This document shows, in pieces, positions 28,490-44,418 of a stretch of DNA of 59,953 bases. Each line of letters starts with the position of its first letter. The stretch's first letter is position 1. The stretch comes from Zarea fungicola (Eukaryota; Ascomycota; Sordariomycetes; Hypocreales; Cordycipitaceae). Position numbers and translations under genes: made by a program. Location of the stretch: NCBI GenBank assembly GCA_900169235.1, contig FWCC01000336.1, forward strand, positions 1 through 59,953, read 5' to 3'. The notes under the pieces are model-generated. The model made no database searches and had not been told where the DNA came from. It worked only from the letters and a program-made list of their open reading frames with translations.

Positions 28490-29870
28490 TACAATGCTGC
28501 GCGCTTCATGTCCTCGTTCCAGTCGTCTTGGACAGCCTGGTTAAAGGCATCATCCGAGAGTACACGGTATCCAACAATGGCCATGCTCTTACCCCATTCT
28601 ACTGCGCGATCAAACGACTTTGGCAAGCCCGAAGCGGCGGCGAATGGCTTCGTGTGATTTCCCTGCCCCTTCTCCGTGTCGATTCCAAATGCGCCGTGGA
28701 AACCGGGGCATTCGTACGTCACGTTGCCCATGTCAGTAGATCCGGCGAGAAAGTCGGAGGGCTCATCGAGCGACACGGTGCCTGGGGGCAGCGTCGAGAC
28801 GAATTCTTTGCAGAGCGCCATGGAGGAACGCAGATCCGCGTAGGTGTTGATGGGCTCGTATTGGACCTGGCAGCCAGTCGCGGTGGCGGCGCCTTCAAAG
28901 CATAGTTTTACGCGGCTCCAGAGTCGCTCTGCGGCAGCCAGTGTATCGCTGCGGACTAGAATGTTACAGGAAAAAAAAAACCAGGTTGGCTTGAGCAGGA
29001 GGGAAGGGGGGGGGTTTACGGCAACTTACCATAGTAGTCGACAGAGGTGGCTCCAGGAATGACATTGGGACGGTCGCCGCCCTCTCGGATGATGCCATGA
29101 ATTCTCTCATGAGGACGAATCTGCTGGCGCAGCATGGAGATTGCATTGTAGGACAGGCAGACGGCGTCGAGGGCATTCAGTCCATTCCAGGGCTCCATGG
29201 CGGCGTGGGCCGTCTGGCCAGTGAAGAAGACGCGCCATTTGACATTGGCGAGCATCTTTACCGCGGCCACACCGGTGACGCTGCCAGAGAGGAGGTACTG
29301 GGGCCCGGGATGCGTCATGAGACAGGCGGAGGCGTCGCGGTAGGCACCGCTGGTGATGAGATGAAGCTTGCCACCGCCGCCCTCCTCGGCGGGCGTGCCC
29401 AGCAGGCGGACCCTGCCCGGGACGGAGGATTGCCTCAATGCCTCTGCAGCGCCGAGAAAGGCGGCGAAGCTGGCGGATGCAATCAGGTTGTGTCCACAGG
29501 CATGGCCAATGCCAGGCAGAGCGTCGTACTCGGCATTGAAGACGACGAGACGGCCGCCAGAGCCATACTCGGCGGAGAAGGCAGTCTGGAGGCCATAGGC
29601 GTGCGGTGTGACGTGGAAACCAAGAGACTCGAGCAGGGAGACGAAATTGGCGTGAGCTTTGTGTTCCTGGTAGGCAAGCTCGGGCTCACTGTGAATCTAA
29701 ACAAGCTCCCCCTCAACTCGGCAGCGTCAGTACGATGAGGAGACGAGATCCACGAGGGTGAGCGGTATCGGACGACAGCTTGCCTGCTGGTTGATTTTTG
29801 CAATTGAGTCGAGATTCTTGTCAATGGCCTGGCGGATGGTATCAGCCCATGGAGTGGAAGTAGCGGACAT
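28489..29870 (-). CDS. M20-family amidohydrolase / peptidase (PM20D2/AbgB-like), 406 aa
   Basis: Three exons: 29870-29784, 29696-29030 and 28955-28489. The first intron (87 nt) is a GC-AG intron with donor CAG|GCAAGC; without splicing the frame stops. The second (74 nt) is GT-AG. The sum is 407 codons. Landmarks: I-H-S-E-P-E-L-A-Y-Q-E near the N-terminus, E-Y-D-A-L-P-G-I-G-H-A-C-G-H-N (metal-site region), G-T-P-A-E-E-G-G-G-G-K (catalytic Glu pair), and G-Q-T-A-H-A-A in the dimerisation domain. M20D members hydrolyse amide bonds of acylated amino acids or dipeptides. No signal peptide, so cytosolic. Family firm; substrate unknown. Confidence 0.9.
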
Positions 29871-34616
<4,746 letters not shown>

Positions 34617-34948
34617 ATGCAGCGTTGGCATCCATGCATTAGACAATATTTTTATTCTGTATTTAATCCATTTTTTACATATTGAACAAAATGATAACTG
34701 CGCTGCGCTTGTTTTTATTTTTTCGTCTCTTATTGCTTGTACATGTGGTGTGCAGATACGCAAGTTCCCCATGGGTGGCTACATTGCACTTTCTAGTGCA
34801 AAATAAATCAAAGTAACAATGTAATTGCTCCATCAGTCCATGGATCAATGGCTTGCATCTGCCCAACAGGACTTACAGTAACTACACCTATTTACAGAAT
34901 CCGCGTACGCCACCTGATAGAGTGCCATTCCAGCCTGTTGCGATCGCT
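34617..34948. other. Convergent 3' spacer
   Basis: About 330 bp between the stop codons of the GH20 gene and the permease. Rich in AT near 34640-34700, consistent with 3' ends. No gene. Confidence 0.4.
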
Positions 34949-36866
34949 TTAAATAAAGGTGTGCATAATGCGCCTCCACTTGGGCCAAGCCGCAACTCTG
35001 GCGCGGTAGGCATTGATCTCTTCCCAATCAAGCTCGCGGCGACCAGTGTCAACATCAATTTGCGAGAGACGGAGGAACCCCTCGCGCTTCCACAGGTATC
35101 CAATAGCCCAGAAACAGAGAATCACAGGAGCGGCCAGGTAAGTCTTGAAAAACGATTCAGCCGTGGCGAGGCCCGTCTCTCCAATTGGGGCCGCGACCGC
35201 CGTGTAAAACTGCAAGTTGACATTGTCAGTATATTGTATGTGAGAAACGAAGGAATTTTTTTGCTCGAGAAAGCTTACCTGAGCCATCAATACAATAATG
35301 TTGAGGAAGAGTCCGAGATAGGAGCCCCAGACGCCGCAGGCGGCACGGAACGGAATCTCATCAAGCGAATGGCCGTGGTATTTCCAAGCCTGGCGGAAAC
35401 GAATGTGGGCAACGCAAACTGACCCCCAGGTGAAGAGAGCGGCAAGCCCAGAAATGGACTGCAGCCAGGCAAAGACGACTGGGCCAGTGGCATCCAGACT
35501 GACAAAAGCAATGAAGCCGCAGAGGATGAGAACAATGACGGAAAATAAGGGTCGTCCAGACTTGTCAATATAGGTAAAGATTTTTGGCGCATAGCCCTGT
35601 TGCGCGAGGGCTGTCAGTGTACGGGAGCCACCATAGATTCCGGAGACGCTGATGGATAGAACAGACACTAGGATGGTAATGTTCATAAAGTGGTCAAAAC
35701 CCTTCAGCCCGGCATATTTGCCAACAAGAACAAACGGGGAAGCATGCGGATCATCATATGCGCCAGCATTTAAAAGTTCTTTATCAGTCGACTCGATGAG
35801 AAGACCAACAAAAAACAAGCCCAGGATGTAAAAGAGGGTGATGCGCCAGAAAACCTGCTTGATGGCACTGGGCAGCGACTTGACCGGGTTGGAGGTTTCC
35901 GCGGCAGCCAATCCAACCAGCTCCGTGCCAGAAAATGCGAAAGCGGCCGTAACAAAAACAGAGCAGAAACCTTTGAATCCGTTTTGGAACGCCCCGGGGT
36001 TGTACCAAAGTTTCGCCCCCCAGTAATGGTCATATCGGCCCCGCGATGGCCCGCCGCCAAGAACAAGGACAAAGGAAATAATCATAAAGATGACTGTCGC
36101 ACTGAGTTTGAACAGGGCAGACCAATATTCCTCTTCGGCGTATCCAATTGCGCCAAAAAGATTGACAATGATGATGACAATAAGAAATACAGCAATCCAC
36201 ACGCCAATGCTTATATCCGCATTCCAGTATTGAATGGCAATGCCACAAACTGTAAGCTCTAATGGAAGAACAGCTGCCCATTGAAACACGTAGTTCCAGC
36301 CCATCGCAAAGCCCCACGATGGGTCGATAAAGCGAGCCGAGTATGTGTAGAAGCTACCGGAGACAGGGTACATGACGGCCAGTTCGCCAAGAGCATGCAC
36401 TTGTTGCATGTTAGTCGCCAATGAGACTGAGGGGCACAAAGTGAGGCAAAGAGTACATACCAACCATGAACATCATGACACCAATGATCAAAAAGTCGAT
36501 AAAGAGCGATCCAGGTCCCTGAAAGAAAAACAATTAACAACCACGATAGCATGAAGAGGGACAATAAAGTTGGGGCAAGCTTACGCCATTGCTAAGTGCT
36601 CCTCCTGAGCCGACGAAGAAGCCAGCACCGATGGAACCGCCAATGGCAATCATGTTCAAATGGCGCGGCTTGATGGGACGCTCAAGCTCAACAATGCCAC
36701 GTCCATAATGTGCTTTCTTGAACGACTCAATGTTCAAGCCAGTCCGTGTCATCAAGTCCGGGTGAGGCTGCACTGTAGTGACCTGCCTGGAGATGACCTC
36801 GCTGGAGCCGAGGCCGTCAGGGACATGACCCTTCTCCGCAGAGCCGGAGTCTTCCTCTTTCGACAT
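34949..36866 (-). CDS. Amino-acid permease, YAT/GAP1 family (573 aa)
   Basis: Four exons: 36866-36585, 36518-36461, 36399-35279 and 35209-34949, total 574 codons. The second intron has a perfect GACTAAC branch but an unusual AAG acceptor. The protein has a hydrophilic cytosolic N-terminus, then twelve membrane segments. [20 protein letters not shown] opens helix 1, as in fungal amino-acid permeases. [15 protein letters not shown] in helix 3 and [13 protein letters not shown] in helix 6 are also typical. It moves amino acids across the plasma membrane with protons. The general GAP1-like group is likely; the exact substrate range is not readable. Confidence 0.92.
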
Positions 36867-38384
36867 GATTGCTGGGGTGAGACTACTGGAGCTTGTGAAT
36901 TGAAAAAAGGGGGAAGAGTTTGTGACAAGAAAGTAATGACACGGAAAGTTTTAACGGGTTTGTTTGCCGGCGAGAGCAAACATGGAGCTGTACTAGGATG
37001 ACACGCGTCTTTCGTGTAGCTGCAGACACCTTTTTAAAGAGCCAGAGAGGGGAAATGCGGGGGGGGACAGGAGAGTATTTACATGCGGTTTCTAGAAGGA
37101 TAAGTATGATGCTCCTTGCATTGTGCTACTCGGGCTTGGATGATACGATGGGTGCGCCACATTGCACCAGTTCATACACTACGGGAGGCATGGGTGAAGT
37201 GAGGCCCGCAGCCTTGTGCTATGCTGTGACGAAATGGGGCAGCTGGGCGTCGAAGTGTGAACAATGCCTGACGCCACGTCGACCAAGGTTGCACGAAAGC
37301 CTATCCATGAATGGCTACTTGGGGGGGGAATGCCCCGGTCATGTCGCCGGCGGAAATGGCCATCGTTTGAGCGAGTCTCGGGTGTATTCCCGCAGCCCAG
37401 CTGCCGTTTTTGACGTTTTATGACACTCTTTTCAATTTGCCAAGACGAAGGCGCTGTTTACTAAACATTCTGCCAACAGATCGAGATACGCGAGTAAACT
37501 TGGCGATGAGCCCGCCGTCAGCCCGCAACACAATCTTCCCATCTTACTGAGGACCCGCCCAACCGCCAGACATGTCCATAATACCCCACGCTGCAATACT
37601 CAGGTTTTTGCCACATAGAAACAGAAACAGGATGGAAGTTCTTTCGACGATCCCATTTTATCCCCCTTGATTCTCAGTGGTGCCCGCTGGGCACAATGGT
37701 GGAGAAACTCGTGCGCCACACGGCATTTTTTATCCGACAAAGAGTGGTGGGAATGCATCACTACTGGCTGCCTTGTATGCTAGCTGCCTGCTTTTGAAAG
37801 CTAGCAAGGTTGTCCATGCTGCAGCCAGCAGATGGGCAATTGTAGTATTGTGCGGATACTTTTAAACTAATTTTAATGTTCCGTGTCGTTCTGAGTGGAC
37901 GGATCAGAGCCTATAACCAAATGGAAGTCTTTGCCGGAGCTAAAAACGGTGGTGAGACTGCAAATGTCCCTCGCTGCTGCAGTGAGAGACCCTGGCTAAT
38001 GAATGCGTCAGTGCCTTTATCTAAATTAGCTCACAATTATTCCGAACCGATGCTCCCTGTGGTAAAAAATTATAAAATCTTGCCCGGCACCAGCGGATGC
38101 CAGCAAGAGCAGCAGCATACTGGCAAGCGGGATGCTGGCACACTGACGGCTCCTGTACCACCTCCTGCCTGGCGTCGCTTAATTAAATCGGGTTGTAGAC
38201 TAAACTAGAATGGCCACCCTTCCAGAAGGAGGAGCATGTGGTGCGCCTCGTCTGTCATACATACACCCAAACACCTAAAGAACCACAAAATGTAGGGAGT
38301 AAACAAGGAACATTCGTTTCCACTGCAGATCCAGTGCCAGCCATAATCCAGCTGCGACGGGCTAATGTTGGGGTAGCTAGCTCC
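36867..38384. other. Gene-free spacer of about 1.5 kb
   Basis: Upstream region of the permease plus the 3' side of the GNAT gene. A G-run occurs at 37061-37067 and another at 37321-37328. Small frames (37677-37865, 37876-38208) have no recognisable feature. Confidence 0.4.
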
Positions 38385-39145
38385 TCACGCCTTCTCATCT
38401 GACTCTCTACATTTCTGGAGACTCCTCTTCTGCTTCCCGCTGTCGTCAAAGTTGTCTTGATCCAGCCAAGCGACAAAGCCTGCCTTGATAGCGGGCCATT
38501 CATCGTCTGTGATGCTGAACCAAGCTGTGTCTCGTCGCCTGCCCTTGATAATCATATGCTTACTGAATGTGAATGTTAGCTACACATCCGCACTGGCATA
38601 CGCAATTGAACCTACCGGAAAATTCCTTCGAATGTAAAGCCAAGGCGGGCCGCGGCGGCAAGACTCGGCGCATTCAAATGGTTGGCTTTCCATTCCACGC
38701 GCTGGTACCCAAGATCCTCAATGGCATGCTTGATGAAGAGATAGAAAGATTCCGTTGCCTGTCGCGTCCTGACAAGCGTTCCCCCAAGAATCACACTGCC
38801 AATCTCTATCCGTCGATGGTCTGGAAATACAGCCAAAAAGGCCAACAAGCCTACGGGCTCGGCTGTAGGATCTGAAAGCGGCCGATCATACACAGTGTAA
38901 TAAAAGGGATCGCTTTTCGCCGCCCACGTCTTAATCGACTCGCTACAGTCCTCGGCCGTGGCGAATCCGCTAGTCATCATATAGGTCCATCGCCAGAAGT
39001 TCTCTTTGCCACCAAGGTGCTTGAATAGGCTAGGTGCGTGCGAAGTCTCTAGTTTGCGAAGTCCAGTATATTGCCCATGCAGCTCAATACCAGTAGGTGC
39101 TTGGGCCGGTTCGACTGAAACTTTCTCTCCAACAGGCTGATCCAT
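38385..39145 (-). CDS. GNAT-family N-acetyltransferase (235 aa)
   Basis: Two exons: 39145-38616 and 38562-38385, with a 53-nt intron (GTAGGT...CTAACATTCACATTCAG). The spliced product totals 236 codons. It matches the RimJ/RimL-type Acetyltransf_3 group: a G-L-R-K-L-E-T-S-H entry strand, F-W-R-W-T-Y-M, V-G-L-L-A-F-L and E-I-G-S-V-I-L-G in the core beta strands, Q-R-V-E-W-K-A-N-H-L-N-A-P-S near the acetyl-CoA-binding end, and L-G-F-T-F-E-G-I-F-R-K-H-M across the splice. The splice therefore lies inside a conserved strand, which supports the model. Substrate unknown; relatives acetylate ribosomal proteins, amino acids or small amines. Confidence 0.88.
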
Positions 39146-39502
39146 GGTGTTTATTCTGCGTGGTGGTGAGAAATAAACATGAGCGATAGAGTTGCGCAAC
39201 GGCATTCAGGCTTCGACTCATCGGCCGACCGACTCATAATGACTCCACCAGCCATCACGTGTCCGATATAGGCGGCGTCCAATTCTCGGTTGCGTGATTA
39301 ACAAAAGTTTGAGTATTTTCGAAAAGGCTACTGCTCTTGGACATCTTGATCATTTACCCAGCTCAGTCTGCTGCACAGGTGTGGGTTGAGATGACGGGAG
39401 GCCGAACCATGTCGAAATCAGACAGGACGCCACACGAACGTTGCCCAGTGTACTCATGTGGGTGCTATTTATCTGGGTTGACATCTGAAAGAGCAACTAT
39501 TC
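39146..39502. other. Short spacer
   Basis: About 360 bp between the GNAT start and the downstream end of the next permease gene. Nothing recognised. Confidence 0.3.
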
Positions 39503-41231
39503 TTAATCCTTTGAAGCCTTCACCTCCTCTGAAATTTCATCTGTTGATTGAGCAACAACCCCATTACCTTGCGAAAAAACGACGCCATCAATTGCCTCCC
39601 TCTGTAGCTCAATTTGTGGTCCCTGATAATGACTACGCCCACCGAGTACCCAAGTACCACCTGCAATCAGAAACATAACACCAAAAGCAACAATGCAATA
39701 GTTCATACTCGAAGATTTAACAGGAATTGCAGGAGGGAAAATGAACAGAACCGTGGTAAGAATTGTCCAGAAAATACCAACCTGGAAAGATGTTAGTGAC
39801 TGTGGAACTGCGTCGGGTTTCAAACACGGCTCACTAGGTTTAAAACCCATCCAACCGCTCCTTTTAATTTGAAGGCTCGATCCTCTGGTAAGGCCCTCCG
39901 AAGTCGAAGACAGTTGATTATGGGTGGAATAGCGTAAGTAATCCCGAGAGCAACAACCGAAGCGGAGGTTATTGCATTGAATGCAGCAGTGGACCCGAGA
40001 AAGATGAGGCCAAAAGCGATAACCCAACCAGTGGTCCAATACAGAGCATTGAGTGGCAGATCCAATTTGGAATCAACTTTTGCGAATACTGCACTAAAAG
40101 GCATACCCTTGTCGCGAGCAAAGGCCCAGGTCATGCGGCTAGAAGTGCACATGATGCTTACAGTAGCAAATATGACACATATCAGAGGAAACATCATGAG
40201 ACAGGTACTTCCAGCTACATTATCAGTGGCCTGCATCAATACTTCGAGCAACGGGCCTCTGGGACCCCCAATGACTTGATCGACGTCGCTGACACAGAAG
40301 AGAATGCAGCTCAGAAAAATGAAGCCAGTAAACATGCCAATGGCAATGCAATAAATCATAATCTTTGGCCCTTGAATATGTGGCTCCGGGATTTCTTCAA
40401 TCATATGCGCCGTGGCATCGAATCCTGCAAAGGAACTCTAATCAGCTGCCCGTTCATGGGTGTATTGGGATGTCACTTACCTGTCAAAGCAAAAGCGCCT
40501 TGTAAAAGACCAAACAGCCAGGCAAGTCCATCTGGCCATCCTGTACTATTAATAAAGTCTCCATAAACCCATGACGCAGTCTGGTAATTAGGCGACGCAG
40601 TGGCAAGCACAGTAATGCTAATCACAATGAACCCTGCGATTGACCAGAAGAAAGCCGCTTTTGTTAGATACGGCAGGACGCGGTTGAGAAACATGTTGAT
40701 GACGAGAGCGATGAGGGTGATTCCAATATAGAGAAGAAACTGATGCCACGGCTTCGCTTCATATTCTGGGTGCAGGAGGAGCATAATATTCAAGATAAAG
40801 GTACTTGCCAACAGGCCGCCCGTGGCACTGAGAGCAACCCAGCCAGATACGTTGATCCAGCCTGTTACGTAACTGACGCCGCGGCTGACACTCTTCCATG
40901 AAACAATGGCTGCCCAGTGATATTGGCCACCAGCTGTCGGATATGCGGACAGAAATTCGGCAAGAGACGCAGCAAGAGCCAGATTGCAAACTCCTGCCAC
41001 CATTAGACCCCAAATGACGGAACTAGGACCACCCGAGGGCAATGCCAAATTAATTGACGCGGCAAGTGCTGTCCAGGAATTCAAAATTGCGAACGCCAAA
41101 CCAAGCATAGATATCAAAGAGAAATTACGCTTCAACTCTTCCTTGTGGCCCATTCGTTCAAGAGCGATCCTGTCCGCCTCTGGCTGGGCGTCATTATGCC
41201 TGCTACCGTGCCTATGGCGGAGCTCGTGCAT
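39503..41231 (-). CDS. Amine/GABA/choline-type permease of the APC superfamily (539 aa)
   Basis: Three exons: 41231-40481, 40424-39835 and 39781-39503, with 56- and 53-nt introns and 540 codons in total. The N-terminus runs through E-E-L-K-R-N-F-S-L-I-S-M-L-G-L-A-F into helix 1, and Y-P-T-A-G-G-Q-Y-H-W-A-A follows in helix 3; both are hallmarks of the fungal UGA4/HNM1 (amino-acid/choline transporter, ACT) family. G-F-D-A-T-A-H-M-I-E-E spans the first splice site in helix 6, and S-S-R-M-T-W-A-F-A-R-D-K-G-M-P-F is also typical. It would take up GABA, choline or polyamine-like amines at the plasma membrane. The ligand cannot be decided from the sequence. Confidence 0.9.
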
Positions 41232-43875
41232 GTCGATATACTGCCACAGTTCAGAAGTAAATGCATAAATTCGTAACCAAGCTTTGGTGAGCTATTGTGT
41301 GTTACGCAGCTAGCATTCCGAATACCGATGTAGTAGCTTTGGTGTGGTGGACCAGTAGCGTCTTGATTCGTGTTAGTCTTGACGTGAGCTAATCGTGACG
41401 CTTGTATACATTAATAGTTAGTAGATGGATTCGCGTTTGCCAGCCTCTCTATTACGCGGGGGAAAAAATAGAGCCGCGCCAAGCGTGACAAAAGGGTTTA
41501 AAAGAAGGCTGGTGTAGAGCTCATGTCTCACAGATCGACACTGAAGGGGAATTCAAAACAACGTTGGGCAATTTATGCTTTTTATCTACTGCGACCAATA
41601 TAACAGGCATTTGCACCTACAGTAATAAGCCCAACGCCACGGCATTTCCAAAGCAAAGACAGGTGCTACGTATCGGTAGATGCAGGAGGCTTGCAGCTCC
41701 AGGCCAGGTGCAGTCCACTAAGAAAGCACGCAATGGCTCATATTGCGCAATAATCACGCACTTGATCTAGGCCGTTACATACACATTATCAGGGGCCTTC
41801 ATTACCACGATTCTCATTCTTAATTACCAAAAAGGAAATTTTTAGAGACGGTGGCTGGGCATCGCTAATTACTTAACGTGATGGAATGAATACCCCGGTT
41901 GCCATACGCACACGGTAATCTCGCTATCCTTATCCCCTATCTCTCCAGTGTTGATCGTCTCCGGCTGCATTTCAGCGAATCGGAGAGGCGCCTGAAGAAG
42001 GTGATCTTATTGGTCAGTCCTAAGGCTTCGGAGCCAGCAGCTCTTTATCTTTCGCACGACTACTCCGTAAAAGGTTCCGTATCACAGCGGTGCCGAGTCT
42101 GTACGCGTGCCACGCGACGCCATGTGGCAGCCACGGCGCGCCGCTTGTTGGCCAATACAGGATTTTTTAGTGGCTAAAAGACTGGTTTTAAAGATGGGCT
42201 GACTCTTATCGCCAGTCTGTTGCCGGCAGTTGTTACATACATCGTAGAAGACTACTTGTGCTAGAGGTTCTGGTGCTGGTGGCCAAACCAAGCCTCAGAG
42301 TCAAGCGAAGCGGGGAGAAAGGGAAACATCGCTCTGTATTGGCACACACAAGCCTCCACGGTGTAAAGATTACGTGGCTGTCAGGGGAACAGGCTTTCTG
42401 GTCCCCAGTACTCTGCACATTATATGCTCTGATTCTCAAGATATCAGAGTGAGAATGCATGTACCTGGGTGGTTGACCAAGTAAACGCTGCGCTAGGGGG
42501 TTAGGCTCCCCCTCTCCATGGGGGAGGGGCGACAATGCCTGTATCTACATCACATACTTCACATAACTACATATTTAACTATTTGCAGTTTAACTTGCTA
42601 TAAGCTAACATTCTTGATTATAGGATAAAAGTAAGGTAAAAAATAACTTTAGAAGTTATATATCTAAACTGCTTCTATTTCTTTTTATCTCAGGTGTAAA
42701 ATATTAGTATTATAGAATAATACTTGGCTTGCTCGGTTGCTCGGTTAATAGAGGCACTAGTGAGTTGCGGTAGACTGGCCACATCAGTTGACCGCAGCAG
42801 GATCTAGGTTATCGTCGAAGGGAGCGTGTAACAAAGTTACAGTTATAAGCTATCGTTGCCTGTCTAATTGATGCTCGAATAGTANNGAATAGTATCAATG
42901 CCAATCTTTTGCAAGTTGGTGTAACAATTATAGACAGTTGTTATAGAGCGAATAATAGTACCGGGTAGGCTAGCGACTGCACAATCGACACCCGCGATTT
43001 CAAAACTCGGATTTGATGAGAGAAAGCGTTTAGCTAACTGAGAAATTGCATTGGGAATCGTATGATCAACCAAATTTAAAGTCTTTCTAAGGATCCGGAA
43101 TATCTCCGGAGCTTAGAGCTACTATGTCAGAATTGACACGGTCAGACTAATTGGTCGTCCATCTTCGGCACAAAGGAAGCGAATTGTTTGACGCCCACTT
43201 CGGGACCAATTAATTAGAATACAGATATTCAGCCCCATGCTCTTTACTCCGGCCAGTTATTCCTCGACATAAAGGATGACTTTGTTCTAGCTGATAACTT
43301 CCACTTGTGTATATTCTTTCTCAACTTTTCTTTGCTGTCGGGTAATGTTTTCAAGCTAGTTCTGGAGATCAGGCATAATGTGAGCCAACTAAGCTCAAGC
43401 CCGCCTCAGGTAGCATATCCTGACGCACAGCCAAGTAACGAAGCTGAAAGGGTACATATCCTGCAGCTAGCAGCAGCCAGTCAAATTATACCGCAGAACG
43501 ACAAATCAATCGATTCCATTGTTGGGAGTCGGCAATTCATCGACATTTCTGTTTAACTTCTGTCAACATCAGCCGCTGTTCCGTTTAAATCGCGATGCGT
43601 TTCTGCGCCGCGAGCATGCCAGCGAGGACTACACCATCCGCCAGGGTGAGAAGGAGAAGCTTCTCAAGCTTACGTAGAGACTATCTGATCATAGCAATGG
43701 TTCTTATAAAGCGGGAATAGAGTGTTCACAGATCAATTGTAAAATAATTATATAGAACCCTTGCATTTACATTACAACTAGGAAAACCCCTGGTAAATCT
43801 GGGTAAAACTTAGCTAGGGCTAAAATCTATGGCGCTTATCCTTACGCTCACTCCAAACTGGTTTCCCTATGGAAT
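41232..43875. other. Gene-poor spacer of about 2.6 kb with an assembly join
   Basis: Two N bases sit at 42885-42886. The octamer GAATAGTA lies directly on both sides (42877-42884 and 42887-42894), as when two contig ends overlap and were joined with Ns. A GC hairpin (GGGGGTT...CCCCC then CATGGGGGAGGGG) lies at 42495-42530. A TACTCCGTA motif is at 42061-42069. 42600-42720 is very AT-rich. I see no gene; short frames such as 43305-43556 have no support. Confidence 0.45.
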
Positions 43876-44418
43876 TTATAGGAACTCCATGGAAAATATT
43901 GCTGTACCCTGTGTGTGGCCAACATCGTTCTGAATTTCCAAGGCAAATTCAAGCTCCTTTCTGATTCCTTCAAGCAATGACAGAGCTGACCCAATAATAG
44001 CAATCAACTGTGAGTTATAATCTGGGTCGGCGAGGATTCCAAGTGGGAAGTTGGCGCGGCCTGCTGGCCTAATGCTTGAGATAAGAGAAGTTTGGCCAAG
44101 CGGGATATCTACCTGCTCAGCACTTCCAGGTTGTAGGAGCGCCGCTCCGTCTACCGCCCTAACATGGTTGGCGAATCCTGTTGCAAATCTGGTTGCAACA
44201 TCTGCATTTCCTGGACCATCTCTATCACCTCCTTTAAGAATCTTGATGCCGCTAATCAAGAATCTCACGGAGCCGAATCCAAATCTCTGACCATTATGAA
44301 GACGGGGATATCTCTCTGAGGTTGTCTCTCGCTTGTTAAGCGCTGTCCAGTCCGCAGAGTTGATAAGCGATGCAGTCGAAAGACATAAAAGGGAGAGGAG
44401 GCTTAATTTAAGTCTCAT
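43876..44418 (-). CDS. Small secreted protein of unknown function (180 aa)
   Basis: An intronless frame of 180 residues. Residues 1-21 are a strong signal peptide (K-L-S-L-L-S-L-L-C-L then S-L-I-N-S-A). A Lys-Arg at about 28-29 is a likely Kex2 site, giving a mature protein of about 150 residues. That part has no cysteine, a Gly-rich segment (G-Q-R-F-G-F-G-S-V-R-F) and a C-terminal amphipathic region (about 135-165). I recognise no domain. The surrounding DNA is AT-rich and gene-poor, which fits a fast-evolving secreted protein. Whether it is expressed is not known. Confidence 0.6.
   Translation of the reverse strand: MRLKLSLLSLLCLSTASLINSADWTALNKRETTSERYPRLHNGQRFGFGSVRFLISGIKILKGGDRDGPGNADVATRFATGFANHVRAVDGAALLQPGSAEQVDIPLGQTSLISSIRPAGRANFPLGILADPDYNSQLIAIIGSALSLLEGIRKELEFALEIQNDVGHTQGTAIFSMEFL

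Noticed and set aside
29097..29738. 213-codon plus-strand open frame
   Set aside because: Antisense shadow of the M20 amidohydrolase exon 2.
39330..39350. TTGGACATCTTG resembling the MITE terminus
   Set aside because: No partner inverted repeat or target-site duplication was found nearby.
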